Assembly: GCF_021462225.1 (NCBI RefSeq)
Contig: NC_061817.1
Span: 7,041,327 to 7,105,326, forward strand
Source: Girardinichthys multiradiatus
Taxonomy: Eukaryota; Chordata; Actinopteri; Cyprinodontiformes; Goodeidae
DNA: 64,000 nucleotides
Direction: 5' to 3'
Shown: positions 1 to 12,559 of the stretch, one piece after another
Position numbering within the stretch: position 1 is the stretch's first letter
Layout of the letters: every line of letters starts with the position of its first letter
Made by a program: the position numbers and the translations under genes
Notes under the pieces: generated by a model
Told to the model about the DNA's origin: nothing
The model's input: the letters and a program-made list of their open reading frames with translations, nothing else
Databases searched by the model: none

Positions 1-453
1 GCAGCACTGGACTGTTGCTCAGTGGTCCAAAGTACTTTTTTCGGATGAAAGCAAATTCTGCATGTCATTCGGAAATCAAGGTGCCAGAGTTGGAGGAAGA
101 CTGGGGAGAAGGAAATGCCAAAATTCCAGAAGTCCAGTGTCAAGTACCCACAGTCAGTGATGGTCTGGGGTGCCGTGTCAGCTTGCTGGTGTTGGTTCCA
201 CTGTGTTTTATCAAGGGCAGGGTCAATGCAGCTAGCTATCAGGAGATTTTGGAGCACTTCATGCTTCCATCTGCTGAAAAGCTTTATGGAGATGAAGATT
301 TCATTTTTCAGCATGACCTGGCACCTGCTCACAGTGCCAAAACCACTGGTAAATGGTTTACTGACCATGGTATCACTGAATTAAATTTTCATCATGACAT
401 TATGGAAAATAATTAACTTTATCACAATATGCTACTATTTTGAGAAGGACCTG
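1..453 (+). mobile_element. Tc1/mariner family-1 element, copy A, 3' part, internally deleted
   Basis: This is the right-hand part of a Tc1-type DNA transposon whose left end lies outside the window. Bases 1-375 match the transposase of the copies at 43003-44639 and 50658-52265, covering the first catalytic Asp region (FSDES) and the FQHDLAPAH block. At about 376 the sequence jumps directly into the terminal inverted repeat and ends in AAGGACCTG followed by the TA target at 454-455. The DNA for the third catalytic residue and the C terminus is therefore gone. Relative to the sister copies there is also a lost base near 92 and an extra base near 187, so the frame is broken. It is a dead copy. 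Confidence 0.88.
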
Positions 454-455
454 TA

Positions 456-859
456 TTTGATAAACATTGTACTTCAACAAGCAGGTATATTGCACAATAC
501 TGTTTACTTATACTGGAGTCATTTAATTTTCAAGTAATACCCATCTATATGACTGTGATATGCCCATCTCTGGGTCTGCTTGGATGTATCATTGGGTAGG
601 GTTTCATATTTTTAAGGTCATGCATTGATGGTATGCATGCAAATATTACAGTTTACCAGCTGACTTGACTTTTAATGGCTCTGATGCCCACACCAGACAT
701 CAAAGTTAGCAACCAATATCTTAAACTTTGAGGTGAGAAATACAGTCATAATGATGTTGGAAATGACAGAGAGGTGGGAGGAATGTGGCCTAATCACAAA
801 TGATATAACCACTGCATTGTTTTTCAATAAAATGGAAATGTCCTTTGCAGCTTTAATTT
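456..859. other. No gene recognised
   Basis: AT-rich sequence with no convincing exon or known repeat seen. It may include decayed DNA belonging to the Tc1 remnant that follows. Confidence 0.4.
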
Positions 860-1600
860 TAACCTTTCTATTGTAGCTCTGACTGTGTTTATGGTTGCTG
901 TCTTTTGCAGCCTGTGGGCTTTCTTCTATGATTGCCCTGTATTTAGATCCAGCCACCTTCCCATCAACTCTGACCAGCTTACTTATCACTGCAGAAGAAA
1001 ATATCCCCCACAGTATTATGCACCCCCAACCATATTTGCCATAGGCAAACTATTGGTGCATTCAGAGTGGTGGGCAGATTTTGCTTTCAGCACAGACAAT
1101 TGTGCATGTTGGGCAAAAAGTTCATTTTTGGTCTCATCTGACCAGACCAGACCACCTCCTTCTAAATGCTTGACATTTCCCCTACAGAGAGATGACTGTA
1201 CTGCAAACGGGACTTCTTGAGACTTTCTTTGAACAATGGCTTTCTTCTTGCCTCTTTTCCTTACAGCTTAGGTTTATAGAGTGCACGACTAATAGCTATC
1301 CTGTTATTCTTGCACCTGACCTGTGGATTTCTGAAACTCCTCCAAATTTAAAACATACTTTTTGTGTGCTTCTCTGAATAAAGTTCTCTTTGGCCAACTT
1401 GTCAGTTTAGGTAGACGGTCATGTCACAGTGGCTGGGAATTATATCATACTCTTGATAAAGAATAAGTTTTAATTATGAGACCTTTATAGAAAACATTCT
1501 CCAACGCATTTCATTTAAGCCCTTCAGAGTAAACAGAGAGGAATACAAATGTACAATTTTGCACTACGGTGTGGCATATAACTTAAAATCCCAATAACAT
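860..1600 (-). mobile_element. Tc1/mariner family-2 remnant
   Basis: On the minus strand about 880-989 encodes a run close to KLVRVDGKVAGSKYRAI, a block found in the central part of fish Tc1 transposases. Further along the plus strand come the complements of the FATSH, LHK and helix-turn-helix regions (about 1190-1420). The end near 1500-1600 resembles the terminal inverted repeat of the same family. Stops and indels break every frame, and the catalytic centre is not readable. The same family recurs at 12560-13545, 24955-28525, 39355-39597 and 40370-41830. Confidence 0.65.
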
Positions 1601-4600
1601 AGACTGAAATTAGCGGTTGTATCGCCACAAAATGTAAATACTGCATGTTTTCAATCAACAACTTCTCAAACCCTTTTGTATGTCAGAGAATATTCACACC
1701 TTCTGTTAGTGATTTGAAGCTGAGGGTAAGAGTTTATCATGTAGAGTCTCACTGTCGTTCCTTATTCTCTGGTTAATAACAGGTTGATATAGGAGCCACT
1801 AATCTCCACTAACAACTCAATTTCTGTGGTACTGCAGCTCAGTCAGTATCAGGAATTTATTTCAATTAGAGGACCATCTGTTTTGTTACTGGTGTCCTCA
1901 ACGAGCCATCTAGCTGACTTTAAAGTTGTTGTTTTTTCTTCAGATTATAGTCACGTTCATTTGCATTCATCTTAATCTCATTCACACATGCAGTTCATTC
2001 AATGCTGTATCTTTTACCCAAGCTATTAGGCTTTTAGGCTTGTCCTTCTGGCATCTCCATAAGCATTTAAGCTGAGTCTATAAAGTGTTCACATGTCTGG
2101 GGACTTTTAATGAGTCAGGTCCAAATCACAGAGAGAAAAGAATCCCTTTGGGATGTGCCGGTTTTTTAAGAGGTAGCACTGTTTACGGTTGTGTTTATGC
2201 TTGCCATCTTTCCACCAAATTCAAGATCAGTATAAAACAATTTAAAAAATACTTTTCTGTCATTACCAGCATGCTGTGATTTTTTTCCCATTGAAATATG
2301 CAGTCACAAAAGGAAAGTGTTTCATTTTGAGGCCAAATAAAAGACAACTTAAGCTCTGATTGCAATTAGTGGCACTAATTAACTTCTAGGTACATAATAC
2401 TAAAGGAAATGGAAAGAATGAATGAAACTATATGAAGTACTTTTAAAGCTGTAAACAAATTTATATTCAAAAGAGAGCAACCTTGACCAGTGTTCAGTGG
2501 TTATGTATTATGTAGCTGAATTTATCAGCAGTAGCAGAGGCATTGCTTATGTATTGTACATGTGTCAAACTGTTTAAAAGTTTTAAACCACCTTTTATTT
2601 TTGGACTGGTGGACAACATCACAAGAAGTTTTGAAACCACATCACCTTTTGGGTGAAAAAATGCTTTACACATGTAGGTCTGTAAAGTTTATACTGGGTG
2701 AGATATATGAAAATTAAAGTTTGAAGAGAGCAGATTTCTCCTTACCCAGGTTGTGTAATTAAGGGTTGTTTTCATGCTTAATGTTTTCGGTAGACCTAGT
2801 TGTTCAGTTGGCGCTGCTGCATTTAACTTTCAAATGACAAATTCTCCTGCATCCCAGTGGTCATCAAGTTCTTCATACCAAGAAAACCTATAATTTTCTT
2901 CTCTTGAACTGCCACATCATCGAAGCATGTCATGTAGTTTTTATAGATAGTTTTTTTTTTCATTTTATGAACTGTTAAATGCCACTACTCTATTGTACTT
3001 GTGAATCTCAAAGTCTGTTTTCCCGCAAATTAAGTTGAAAAGTTCAAGTCTGAGTCTTTGCAAGAGCTTCAGAGCTTTTACCTCGTCTGCACACCACTTC
3101 TAACCAAGAGCCATTTATCACACCTATCTTGCTCCAAGGATGTTTACTTTGGTTCTGTTACCCACAATGAATGTCTTTGATACACAACACAACTGATTGC
3201 ACATTCACACCTACGTACCTAAATGAACGAGCTTTTCTGAGCAAGCAACCTACAGGTCTATTCAACAGTGCTTGTGTGAATGCACCCTAAATCAATAACC
3301 ACATTCTCCAAGTTCTTCTCCTGCAATGTTTTACCATGATATTTCAGCTGAAGTTAAGAGATGTATGTTAGTACTGTCCAAGCAAAACAAAACACAGATT
3401 GTGTAATTTTACATATCTTTATTGACTTCTCTTCCAACTAACCCATATTTTGCATTAGCTAAAGGAACTCTTTATGGCAAATCAAAAAAAAAAAAGTGAG
3501 ACTTTCACCTGCTTCCATTCACCACCAGTATGTTTTACAACATATAAAGTAGGCTATTCTGGGGACAAAGTTGGGAGGGAGAAATACTATTCGCTGTGGT
3601 GAATTACAAGTAGACAATGCATGCCAAAGAGCATGTTTATATACCTTGGTATGGTGCTGGATAATGTGCAGACACAGCACTGTACAATTGTCAGAGGCTT
3701 GCCTGAAAATCAGTGGAAAAAGCAAAGTACAAACGCCATCTTTCAAAGACCTTCAGAAAGCCTTTAGGACTATTGATCAAGACAACAACAAGATTACAAT
3801 AAAGCCTGGCGTCTTGGAAGAATAAAAAAATCAGAGATGACTCAAGATATTGCACAGTAATGCTGTTAAATATACATGCCTTTCAAGTTGATTGCTGTTG
3901 CACAGTGTATCTTGTTGCTTATAATTAATCACAGTTTATTGTACAGCTTCTTATTAGCAATGCTTAAAGCTGAATAAATCATACCTACTGTGGCCCTTAG
4001 CTGGCTAGACTTTTGAGCTGTGGCCAGCTCTTTGCACCTCATGTCAGCAATGGATAAAAAACATACACTTCTTGCCACACAGAAATTGCAGCACCAACCT
4101 CATATACCTAACAGAATGGGGAAGTGGAAATCACCTGCAGAGCTTTTTAAACAGGGCTTTCTCCACCTGCAATTACAGCCTTAATTTGCCTTTTGGCTTA
4201 GTTAACTTCTGAACCCAGCACAGCTGAGCAGATGCACCACTGTTGATTTAGAGAAAGATCTGGGGTATGTTGTACAGCACAAAGACTAAACAGTTTACTG
4301 CAGATGTAAATTCTGATCTGAACTGAACCCTTAATTTATGTATGATTAACAAATGATGTTCACTTTGCAGTCTTAACAGCACAGTGTGTGCTGCTTCCTA
4401 TTCTGGATACTTGATATTGTTCTGTTCACTGGTCCATAACAGGCCAATGGCACATTTTGGCTTGTCTCTTCAATACATAACATTTAAAATTAATCCGTTA
4501 TTTGATTTAGGAGACCAATTTTAGTCTTTACTGTGGGTGAGTTTATATACTATACATGTTGGAAAAACATAGAGTAAGATGATCCCTAAACCCAATAAAG

Positions 4601-5434
4601 GCTTCTCCTGTTTTCATATTTTGTCACATTTTTAGCGATAGATCATCAAACAAATTTTTATATAAAACAAAGATAACCTGAGTGAGTACAAATAACAGTT
4701 TTTAAAGGATATAATTTATTAAGGGAAAAAGTGACCCAAACTAACCTATGTAAAAAAGTAATTGGTCCCCTAAACCTCATAACTGGCTTTTCCATCCTTG
4801 GCTGCAATATTTGTAATATGCTGTTTTATAGTTTAAGAGTTTAGAAAAAAAAAAAAAAAACAGATGCTGCAAGTAGGCTATAGAGCAATAATACTTATTT
4901 CATCAGGAATGCATTAGCTTATTTCTGATATCAAACTCACTTATGCAGTACAATAGATTTAAAAACAACTACAGCTCATCAGTGTGCTTGCGGTTATTCC
5001 AATAGACAAACTACAACAATGACTTTACCCACATAGCAACAGTTTAACTGGTATAAAATGATTCCCATTATGAGTCTTCTCTGGTTTCTTTCTGTCAAAT
5101 GATGTTTTCTTTGATGTTAAATGCCAAATTTTTAAGAACCATCTGTTGTTCAATGTTGAATTTTAAAATAACAGATCTATTTGAAATCTAGGACATTATC
5201 TCAGTTTGTGGGATGAGAAAGAAGAGATAAAAATGCTATACACAAAGAGTAGCCCTTTGTTGTCCCATCTTAGCAAGAGCTGGCATTTATGTAATGTGTC
5301 ACCATGACAACCAGTAATGTGTTTCACAGCTGTGTGAAAATAAAAAAAAACAGTGTGAAAAGTATACAGATTCAGCCCAAAACATAAGATCATCGTGAAA
5401 AAGTTATTTTTTCTCTCACACATTTCAGAAATCA
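1601..5434. other. Non-coding stretch, probably intronic; no gene recognised
   Basis: About 3.8 kb of AT-rich DNA. A short open frame at 3700-3825 (+) contains FKDLQKAFRTIDQDNNK, which resembles a degenerate EF-hand, but no complete exon structure supports it. Bases 4540-4820 look like an old DNA-transposon remnant of the fish Tc1 type. A run of A at 4845-4860 and short A/T tracts are the only other simple repeats. Since mgat5b exons 1-2 lie to the right on the minus strand, this stretch is likely inside its second coding intron or beyond. Confidence 0.45.
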
Positions 5435-5657
5435 AACTAATTTATTGCATAGATTCATTACACATTGAGTGAAATATTTAAAGCCTTTATATCATGTAAT
5501 TTTGATGATTATGGCTTACAGATAATGAAAACCAAAAATTCAGTGTCTCAGAAAATTTTAATATTACATACAAGTTATAAAAAAGCATATTTTAAACAAA
5601 TGCCATACATTTGAAAAGTATGGATTTTTTTGCACTCAATACTTGGTTTGTGTCTAT

Positions 5658-5757
5658 NNNNNNNNNNNNNNNNNNNNNNNNNNNNNNNNNNNNNNNNNNN
5701 NNNNNNNNNNNNNNNNNNNNNNNNNNNNNNNNNNNNNNNNNNNNNNNNNNNNNNNNN
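5658..5757. other. Assembly gap (100 N)
   Basis: Exactly 100 N. The round length suggests a placeholder rather than a measured gap. It falls inside the transposase of the surrounding Tc1 remnant. Confidence 0.99.
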
Positions 5758-6018
5758 AAAATTCCTGGTAGATGGCTGCGTTGACTGTGGGCTTCAAAAA
5801 ACACAGTGGACCAACACCAGCAGATGACATGGCAGCCCAAATCATCACTAAGTGTGGAAACTTCATACTGGACATCAAGCAACATGGAACATGTGCATCT
5901 CCACTCTTCCTCCAAATGTTGGGACCTGGATTCCAAATGAAAAGCAAACTTCACTTTTATCTGAACACAGGACTTTGGACCACAGAGCAACCATCCAGTT
6001 CTTTTTCTCCTTAGCCCA

Positions 6019-6278
6019 GGTAAGACAGAGGCTTAGTGGAAAGAGTAGTTGTCTTGCAATCCGAATGTTGCAGGTTTGATTCCAGTGTTCTCTTGCCACA
6101 TGCCAATGTGCCCTTGGGCAAGGCACTTAACCTCAAGTTGCCTACCGATCTGCATTGTGGTGTATGTATGGGTTTGTAAGTGTGATTGGGTGAATGTGGC
6201 CCTAGTGTAAAGTGCTTTGAGTGGTCGGTATCACTGGAAAAGCTCTATTTAAGTTCAGTCCATTTATCATTTAAGGCA
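6019..6278 (+). mobile_element. tRNA-derived SINE, family 1
   Basis: The head resembles a tRNA gene: a box A-like stretch around 6032-6045 (GGCTTAGTGG) and a box B-like GGTTTGATTCC at about 6073-6083, the split RNA polymerase III promoter of tRNA-type SINEs. The body contains CCTTGGGCAAGGCACTTAAC and CAAGTTGCCTACCGATCTGC. The tail ends AGTGCTTTGAG...CTCTATTTAAGTTCAGTCCA. The flanks TAAGACA and TAAGGCA may be a 7-bp target duplication with one mismatch. It interrupts the Tc1 element at 5435-6850. A second, more diverged copy is at 41309-41484. Confidence 0.85.
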
Positions 6279-6850
6279 CTAAAGCAACATTGTCTCTGGT
6301 TCAGGAGTAGCTTGACATGAGGAACTGGACATTTGTAGCCTTTGTGTATGATTTATCTGTGCTTAGCGGCTTTTGGTGCACCAACTTCAGCCTTAGCCCA
6401 CTCCCAGTGAAGCTCTCCCAAATTCTTGAACAGATTTTACTTGAAAATCTTCCCAAGGCGGTGGTTATCCCCAATGCTGGTGAGCCTCTTCCTACCACAA
6501 TTTTTCCTTCCATTTAATTTTCTATGAATGTGCTTGGATACAGCCCTCTGTGAACATCCAGCTTCTTTAGCAATTACCTTTTATGGCTTACCTTCTTGTG
6601 GAGGTGTATATGACTGTCTTCTGGACATCTTTCAAGATAGCACCCAAACCCATGGTTCTGCAGGTCATGCTATGGCCATTACATTTATACATTAAAAATG
6701 ACCTTTTTTGATTGATATTGTAATTTTCTGAGACACTGAATTTTGGGCTTTCATTATCTGTAAGCTATAATTATCAAAATTACAACAAATAAAGGCTTAA
6801 CATTTTCTACTCTAATGAATCTATCTGAGTTTCACTCATGTAGATTGAGT

Positions 6851-7689
6851 AACAAAAAAAATTATTAAATTAATATTATGATATACTAATATACTAATAT
6901 CAATATTATAAATATTATATTCAAGATGTTTGTGTATATATTTTAGCACTTATCAGCGTTCACTTCTAACTCTAAATAAGTTGCATAAATAACTTAACCC
7001 ATTCAAAAACAGCTAGAGCTTTTGCATATTTACATGATGTTTCATTTAGGGAGGCAAAAATTAAACTGTTCCTGGTTGAAATGGATTTCCACATTTCTTT
7101 GAGGCCTGACTTGCAGATTTTAAAGTCGACCAATTCTAATTTATTTTATTCTAAGGGCTGCAAGACAATAAAGAGAAGTGTTACAGGTTCCTTGATAGAG
7201 ATGGTTTTGGTTCCAAAGATGGGAGAAAAAGGTCAGTCTTTGAGCTTTCAATCACAGATCAGAGTTGATAAAGAGAAAATCCTATTATCATCACTTCATG
7301 CATTACTAATAAAATATTTTGATTTAAATAAAGTACAGACCTTCAATTCTTTCAAGAACTCACAGAGAAACTCTTGAATAAGAGAATTGTAAAAAAAAAA
7401 AAAAAACTTATTCTCATCTCTCCTTTTGTAAAACCTCCTGAGGCATGAGAAATAAAATGTTTGTCAGAGTTTACCGCATTGCAGTAAACAGAATGCTGGG
7501 CATCACTCCTCGATGCCAGATGCTCTACTAAACCAGGAAGAAGCAGCAGCATCTAACCCACCAGGAGTGGCAGCAAAATCAACAGCAGTGAGTGCTGGAC
7601 ATTGGTATGCACATTACAATACCAAAAGTTAATAGCCTGAAGCTCCCGTTTTAGTTTTAAAAACCCAAGAGGAGGAAATAGTGTAACAA
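6851..7689. other. No gene recognised
   Basis: AT-rich DNA with several weak open frames of no recognisable family. The last few hundred bases may be decayed 5' DNA of the L1-like element that follows. Confidence 0.4.
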
Positions 7690-8620
7690 AGCAACATCTA
7701 CAGAAAATATGGAAGAGATTAAGAAATCGTTTAATTTTATATCCGCTAAACTGCCAAAATCAACATTGCAGCAGGAACAACTGATTGGTTTAGTGAATGA
7801 AGTGAAGTCACTAAAAGTTATGCTGATTGAAAAATGCAAAAATATAGCCATGTTGGAGCAAAGGATGGATGATCTGGAGCAATATTTACAAAGGAATGAT
7901 CTCATTCTAACTGGTCTTGAAACAGTGATTTTACGCTACAGTTTATAAAAATGAAGAGACCACAAGGGATGCTCCATAAAAAGAGGTGCAGAGTCTGGTG
8001 GTGAACTTAATTTCTTCACAGTAAAAACATAGACATTCAAAATGATGCCATATCTATCTGACACAAATTACCAAGAAAGACTGAGAAGACAAAATACTGC
8101 AGACATTATAAGAATCATTGGCAGAAAACCTACCAATAACCTCGTACATACAGTCAGTTAAACTCAAAGGCACAAATGTGTACATAAATAAATATTCATA
8201 AAAAAAGGACTGGGATATTGCACAATAAGCTATGATGTTAAAAAAACAGAAAATAATATTTGCAACATGGGCCCGAAATCCATATGGATAAATGAAAACA
8301 AGACATCACCTGCTAGAATTATTAGGAATAACAAAGAACTTCAAAAGTTCTAGGATAGTCAGTGAAGCAAGATAGAACCATGAAGAATTAATTTGAGAAA
8401 TTATTTCTAAAAACAGGGACATGGTTGTAGACTCAGATTCCAAAATAAATGATGTAGACAAGGAAATAGACAAAGCTTCATGTTCTGCAAATATAGGTTG
8501 TCATTAATACACAGAGGAGCAATTTAAAAATGACAAACATAAATGGGGTGTTGTTTAGGTTAGAAGCCTACTCACCAATTTAACAACGATAATAGATTAT
8601 TTGGCCAATTTTTAGTTTAT
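7690..8620 (+). pseudogene. L1-clade LINE remnant: ORF1-like nucleic-acid-binding protein and spacer
   Basis: The open segment 7709-7948 reads as a coiled coil (LINEVKSLKVMLIEK-type heptads, then MLEQRMDDLEQYLQRNDL) followed by LILTGLE. This is the layout of L1 ORF1 proteins, where the coiled coil is followed by the RNA-binding RRM and C-terminal domain. In shifted frames, 7960-8360 continues with HKLPRKT and KLKGTNVYINK-like pieces of the same protein. Several stops and frameshifts are present and no start or end is intact. Bases 8400-8620 still look coding-derived (EEQFKNDKHKWGVV), perhaps the beginning of ORF2. It is a dead fragment; whether it belongs to the same family as the L1 piece at 56218-58900 cannot be judged by eye. 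Confidence 0.7.
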
Positions 8621-11600
8621 CATGTTTAAGTAAACAGAATTGTGAAAGAAGGGGTAGCTTATGTAAGTTCTTTCTTCTTTCTACTCATTTTATACATGTT
8701 TTCCATATTGAAGTGTTTTTTATTTATTTTATCAGCTACTAAATTAAATAAATATAAATAAAATTAAAATAAATCCCTATTATACCTTAAGGGGAACCAG
8801 TTTCTGTAGCACCACAGCATAGGCCTACTTAAACTTTCTTTTTTCTTAAGCAACTTAAACTACTTGTCAGCAGTGTTTTATCATTAAGAATAAAAAGATA
8901 ATTTATTAAAATAATCTGTTGTAAACATATAATTGTTTTTTTACAAATTTACTGGTGCTATAATTACTGACATCCTGGCTGTTAATACTTTTTACGACCC
9001 TGTTTTTGCAGCAGGTCAGCAATGTTTCTATAACATTTCAAAAAGCTTGAGAATACAGCGAGAGGGTCTTTGCACAATATCACAAAATGATCCAGAGAAG
9101 TGCCACATTTATTCTGATTGGTACTGAGGTTTAGCATATTTTGTAAAAGTTTGTCAAAGGAACTAAACATTTTCAATGACTTATTCCCTTTTTTGCCTAA
9201 AGCTCATCTGAGAGTGCCAAGAATTGCATCTAGTTCTTTAGACAAAGGAAACTTTTTTATTTTTTATCTCTTGAACTGTCACTTTTTTCTAAGCATGTTT
9301 TATAAATTGGTGAAGGAGTTTTATCACCCTTGCCCTGTACTACTGTACTGTAGATGCACAGCCTCCATTTTCCTCCTTAATTAGTTAAAAACAATTTGCA
9401 TTTCTGAGTGCTTGCAAATAGCTGTGATATACTTTCAACTGACCATAAGTACATCTATTAGAACTTGCCTTACATCCTTCCTTCATATGCAACTGTGAGA
9501 TGTTTCTGCTGGCAATCTTACATACACATTTGTTTTCCTTCTGCTTCCTGCCTTTGGTTCATTTGAAGTGGACCAAGATTTATGTTTTAAGGTGGAACAA
9601 AGTTCGACTGCACATTCACACTTTCCACAACAAACCAGACTTCATGGGCAAACAGGGTAGTGTTCATTTCAACAGAGCTGGTATAAATGCACCCTCAGAC
9701 TTTGCAGAAAGACTGGGGCAAGTCAAAAATTCAGAAAATATCCAACTATGTTGCATCTGAAAAAACTCAAGTAATAGAGCTTAGAGACAGTGATTGTGAA
9801 CACATCAACACCTCTCAGTCGTGCTTTAAGCCGGGTGAAGCGTATTTTTTTCTCTTAATGGTTAAGCTCCGTTGAAATCTGGTCAAAGGACAGACTCTAT
9901 GAAGGTGGTCTTCAAAGCGCTTATTAGAAAGCTCCAGTACACTTCTGGGGCCTTTAATATATCCAAGATCAAACGGCCTTGCAATTCATGCTCCCCTGTT
10001 TAGCAGAAAAAGTATCCTTCTGTCCCTGCTTCTTCCATGTTTTCCCACATCATTAGTTTCCTGTAGCTTCAAAGGAAAATAATAAAGGTGATGGATGCAT
10101 CAAAAATCTTGATGAAGCCTTGGATCCAACCGATTTGCTGTGCAATGTCATAAATCTTAAAGAACTATAGAAAGTCAGAACTGGGTAACTTTCTGCTTAC
10201 ATTTCCTCTTTCCTCAATCAGCAAAATCACAGGTTTCTTTTTCTTTCCAGAAAAAAAACCCTGAATGTTCAGGAGCTCACAAAAGCTTTCATGAATTCTT
10301 CACATTTTTAGCATGAATGTTATGTCATCAGACAACACTGGCACTGATGTATCCTGCAGCACTTCACAGCTTTCAGCAGTAAAGGCGCCTGGTTCTGCTC
10401 AGTGAGCGCTATCAAAGTGCTGCACCACTGAACGACACATTTCATCTCATTCATTACAGCAGCTTTAGTGCTACTAAACCTCCACTACAAAAATGCACAT
10501 GTAGACAAACACCCAAAAGGAGAATGAACATTTCCATGGCAAACCTTACTCAGGTTAGCTTCATGGTGGTGCTTAATGAGCCTCAGGCCGGATGCCTTCC
10601 CCTGACTGCAGGCTGTGAGTGGTTAATTAATCAGACATATTTCCTGTCTAACACCCACTCCCCCCTACCTCCTCTCTCCATTCCCCCTACAGCAGAGTAT
10701 AAATAGGTGAAACCTTTGAAATTGTCTCCTGTGATGACACCTGCTGCACTTTGCTACATCTCCTGCTGCCAACTCTTTCAGAGCTGCAAAGGTTTTTCAA
10801 GAGGTTGGGCTTTAACAAGGAGCTAAAAATTAGACCTTTAAAAACCAAAACAACTATCCCTGTCACCGGCTCACCCTTTTAACTCCCTCTTTACTGAAAC
10901 ACAACGTACAGCAGTATGATACATCTCACATGGATGCAGCCCTGGGAAATATATTCTATACAAGGGATGCAGGAGTTCATCATAATACAATGTCTTTATG
11001 AAGCACACCATTAACAAAAAGACTAGCGCTGAAAATCTCTGGATCACCTAATGTAGGGTCACTAAGGCATGTGGCAGACAGTTTGATGAACAATGTTTGT
11101 CTTTTTTAGGTTTATTTTTGTTCTTTTTTAATAGAATAAAAATTTTATGAATCTTAATTAGTATTTAAAAGGATGTCTGCTCAGTAAGGACTTGACATCA
11201 AACACACGAGACAAAAACAAGACAATTTTATTTTATTTTGTTTTATTTTTACAGAGTAAATGTTTCGGAGATAATACAGGGTGCTTTCATATATCTGTAA
11301 TCAATGTAGACTATTCCATCCTAGATTTTCTTTTATTTTTGTTTAATTATAAGGTGATCCTTTTTTTCCAAAAGAAGTCTCAGAAATATGCCTTTTTCTT
11401 GTTTCACCAACTGGAATACATTTTAAAAATTCATACCAGGGTTTAAAGAATATCTGATAACTGTAAAATCTTCTAGTACAGATTTGATCAGTCTCTTTGG
11501 TTTTGAACCAGAAAGGATCAAACACAGTCCAGACTCATTGAAAACCTGTGAAATAGACCTTTATTTGACCCCCAGAAGGAAACAGATGCTAATAATCGCA

Positions 11601-12559
11601 TCTTCAGACACTAACGTTTAGCCACTTGTGGTATTCTCACAGTGCTCACAAGTTCTTTGCATCTTTTCTGTTGGATTTCTTTTTCCTATCTAGTGCCCAA
11701 AATATTTCCACAAGTGATGAAGGCTTCTTCACAACTGAGTGTAGACAGCCGGCCCAACTGGCGGTCCTTATTAGTCGACTTTGTCAAGACAGCAGGTCTA
11801 CAACTCAAGAACTACTTCTTCTTTTAATAAAAAAAAATGAGTCTCAAGCGAGGATGTAGCAATACAGCCATATTGCAGTCATCAAAATCCACCAGTGGGC
11901 CTGATGACAAGATGGCATTATTCAGTAGGTCTGTAGTGATCACTGCATCCTCATTTATACATAAATAAACTGACAACAGTGCAACGTGCTGCCAAAAACT
12001 GGTGTCCTTGAATGAGTGATGGATGTTGGATCGCGTGCCAGCTGGGATCTGTTGTAAAGATTGACACACATTGTCAATATTGTGCAAAGCAGCGATAAAA
12101 AGGTGGCAAACAACAGTTCAGAAACCAACAGTGACTCCCCCAAATGGCTGTCGCTGTAGTGGTTTGTATGCAGAGGCACACAGCGTAAACAAGAAGAACA
12201 CGCAAAGAAAGGTAGCTTTCTCCCAGGGATGGTTGCTGACAACACTGATTTCTCTTTGTTGAGTCTCTGATTTGTTGATCTCTTAGAGGGAAGGAAGAGC
12301 TATTTTGGTATTACTCTTTAACTGTAGCTGATAGCCTGAATTATGCAGCTTTCAAAGAAAGATTAGTCTCCAGTTATCACACTGACTTCCAGAACTGTAC
12401 GTTAGACCTATAATTAGAAATATAAATATCTCCACTCCTCGCTGACAGACTAATTTTAAAGACAGTTCATCTCTGCATGACTGAACTGACAGCATAACTA
12501 AAAGAGGTGAATTACTTCTTTACGGTTTTAGTATTGCAAAACAAAACAAAAATAAACAA
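8621..12559. other. Non-coding stretch; no gene recognised
   Basis: Mostly AT-rich DNA without a credible exon. A short stretch around 9600-9690 with TTCACACTTTCC and GGTATAAATGCACCC resembles a piece near 3200-3290, suggesting a small unclassified repeat. Around 10540-10710 there is a GC-richer island with TTAATTAATC and a plus-strand TATAAATAG at about 10697, a possible regulatory element. Bases 11600-12260 look repeat-like but could not be classified. Confidence 0.4.

Larger units (their letters stand above)
5435..6850 (-). mobile_element. Tc1/mariner family-3 element, disrupted
   Basis: Bases near 5440-5580 and 6715-6840 are inverted copies of each other; both contain the motif TTTTCTGAGACACTG (or its complement). 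Between them the minus strand encodes decayed transposase, including WSKVLCSDKSEVCFSFG (first catalytic Asp region) and SAGVGPLCFLKPTVNAAIYQE. The C-terminal end lies next to an assembly gap at 5658-5757, and the N-terminal half (6285-6650) is frameshifted. A SINE is inserted at 6019-6278 inside the transposase region. The copy is inactive and older than the SINE insertion. Confidence 0.82.
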
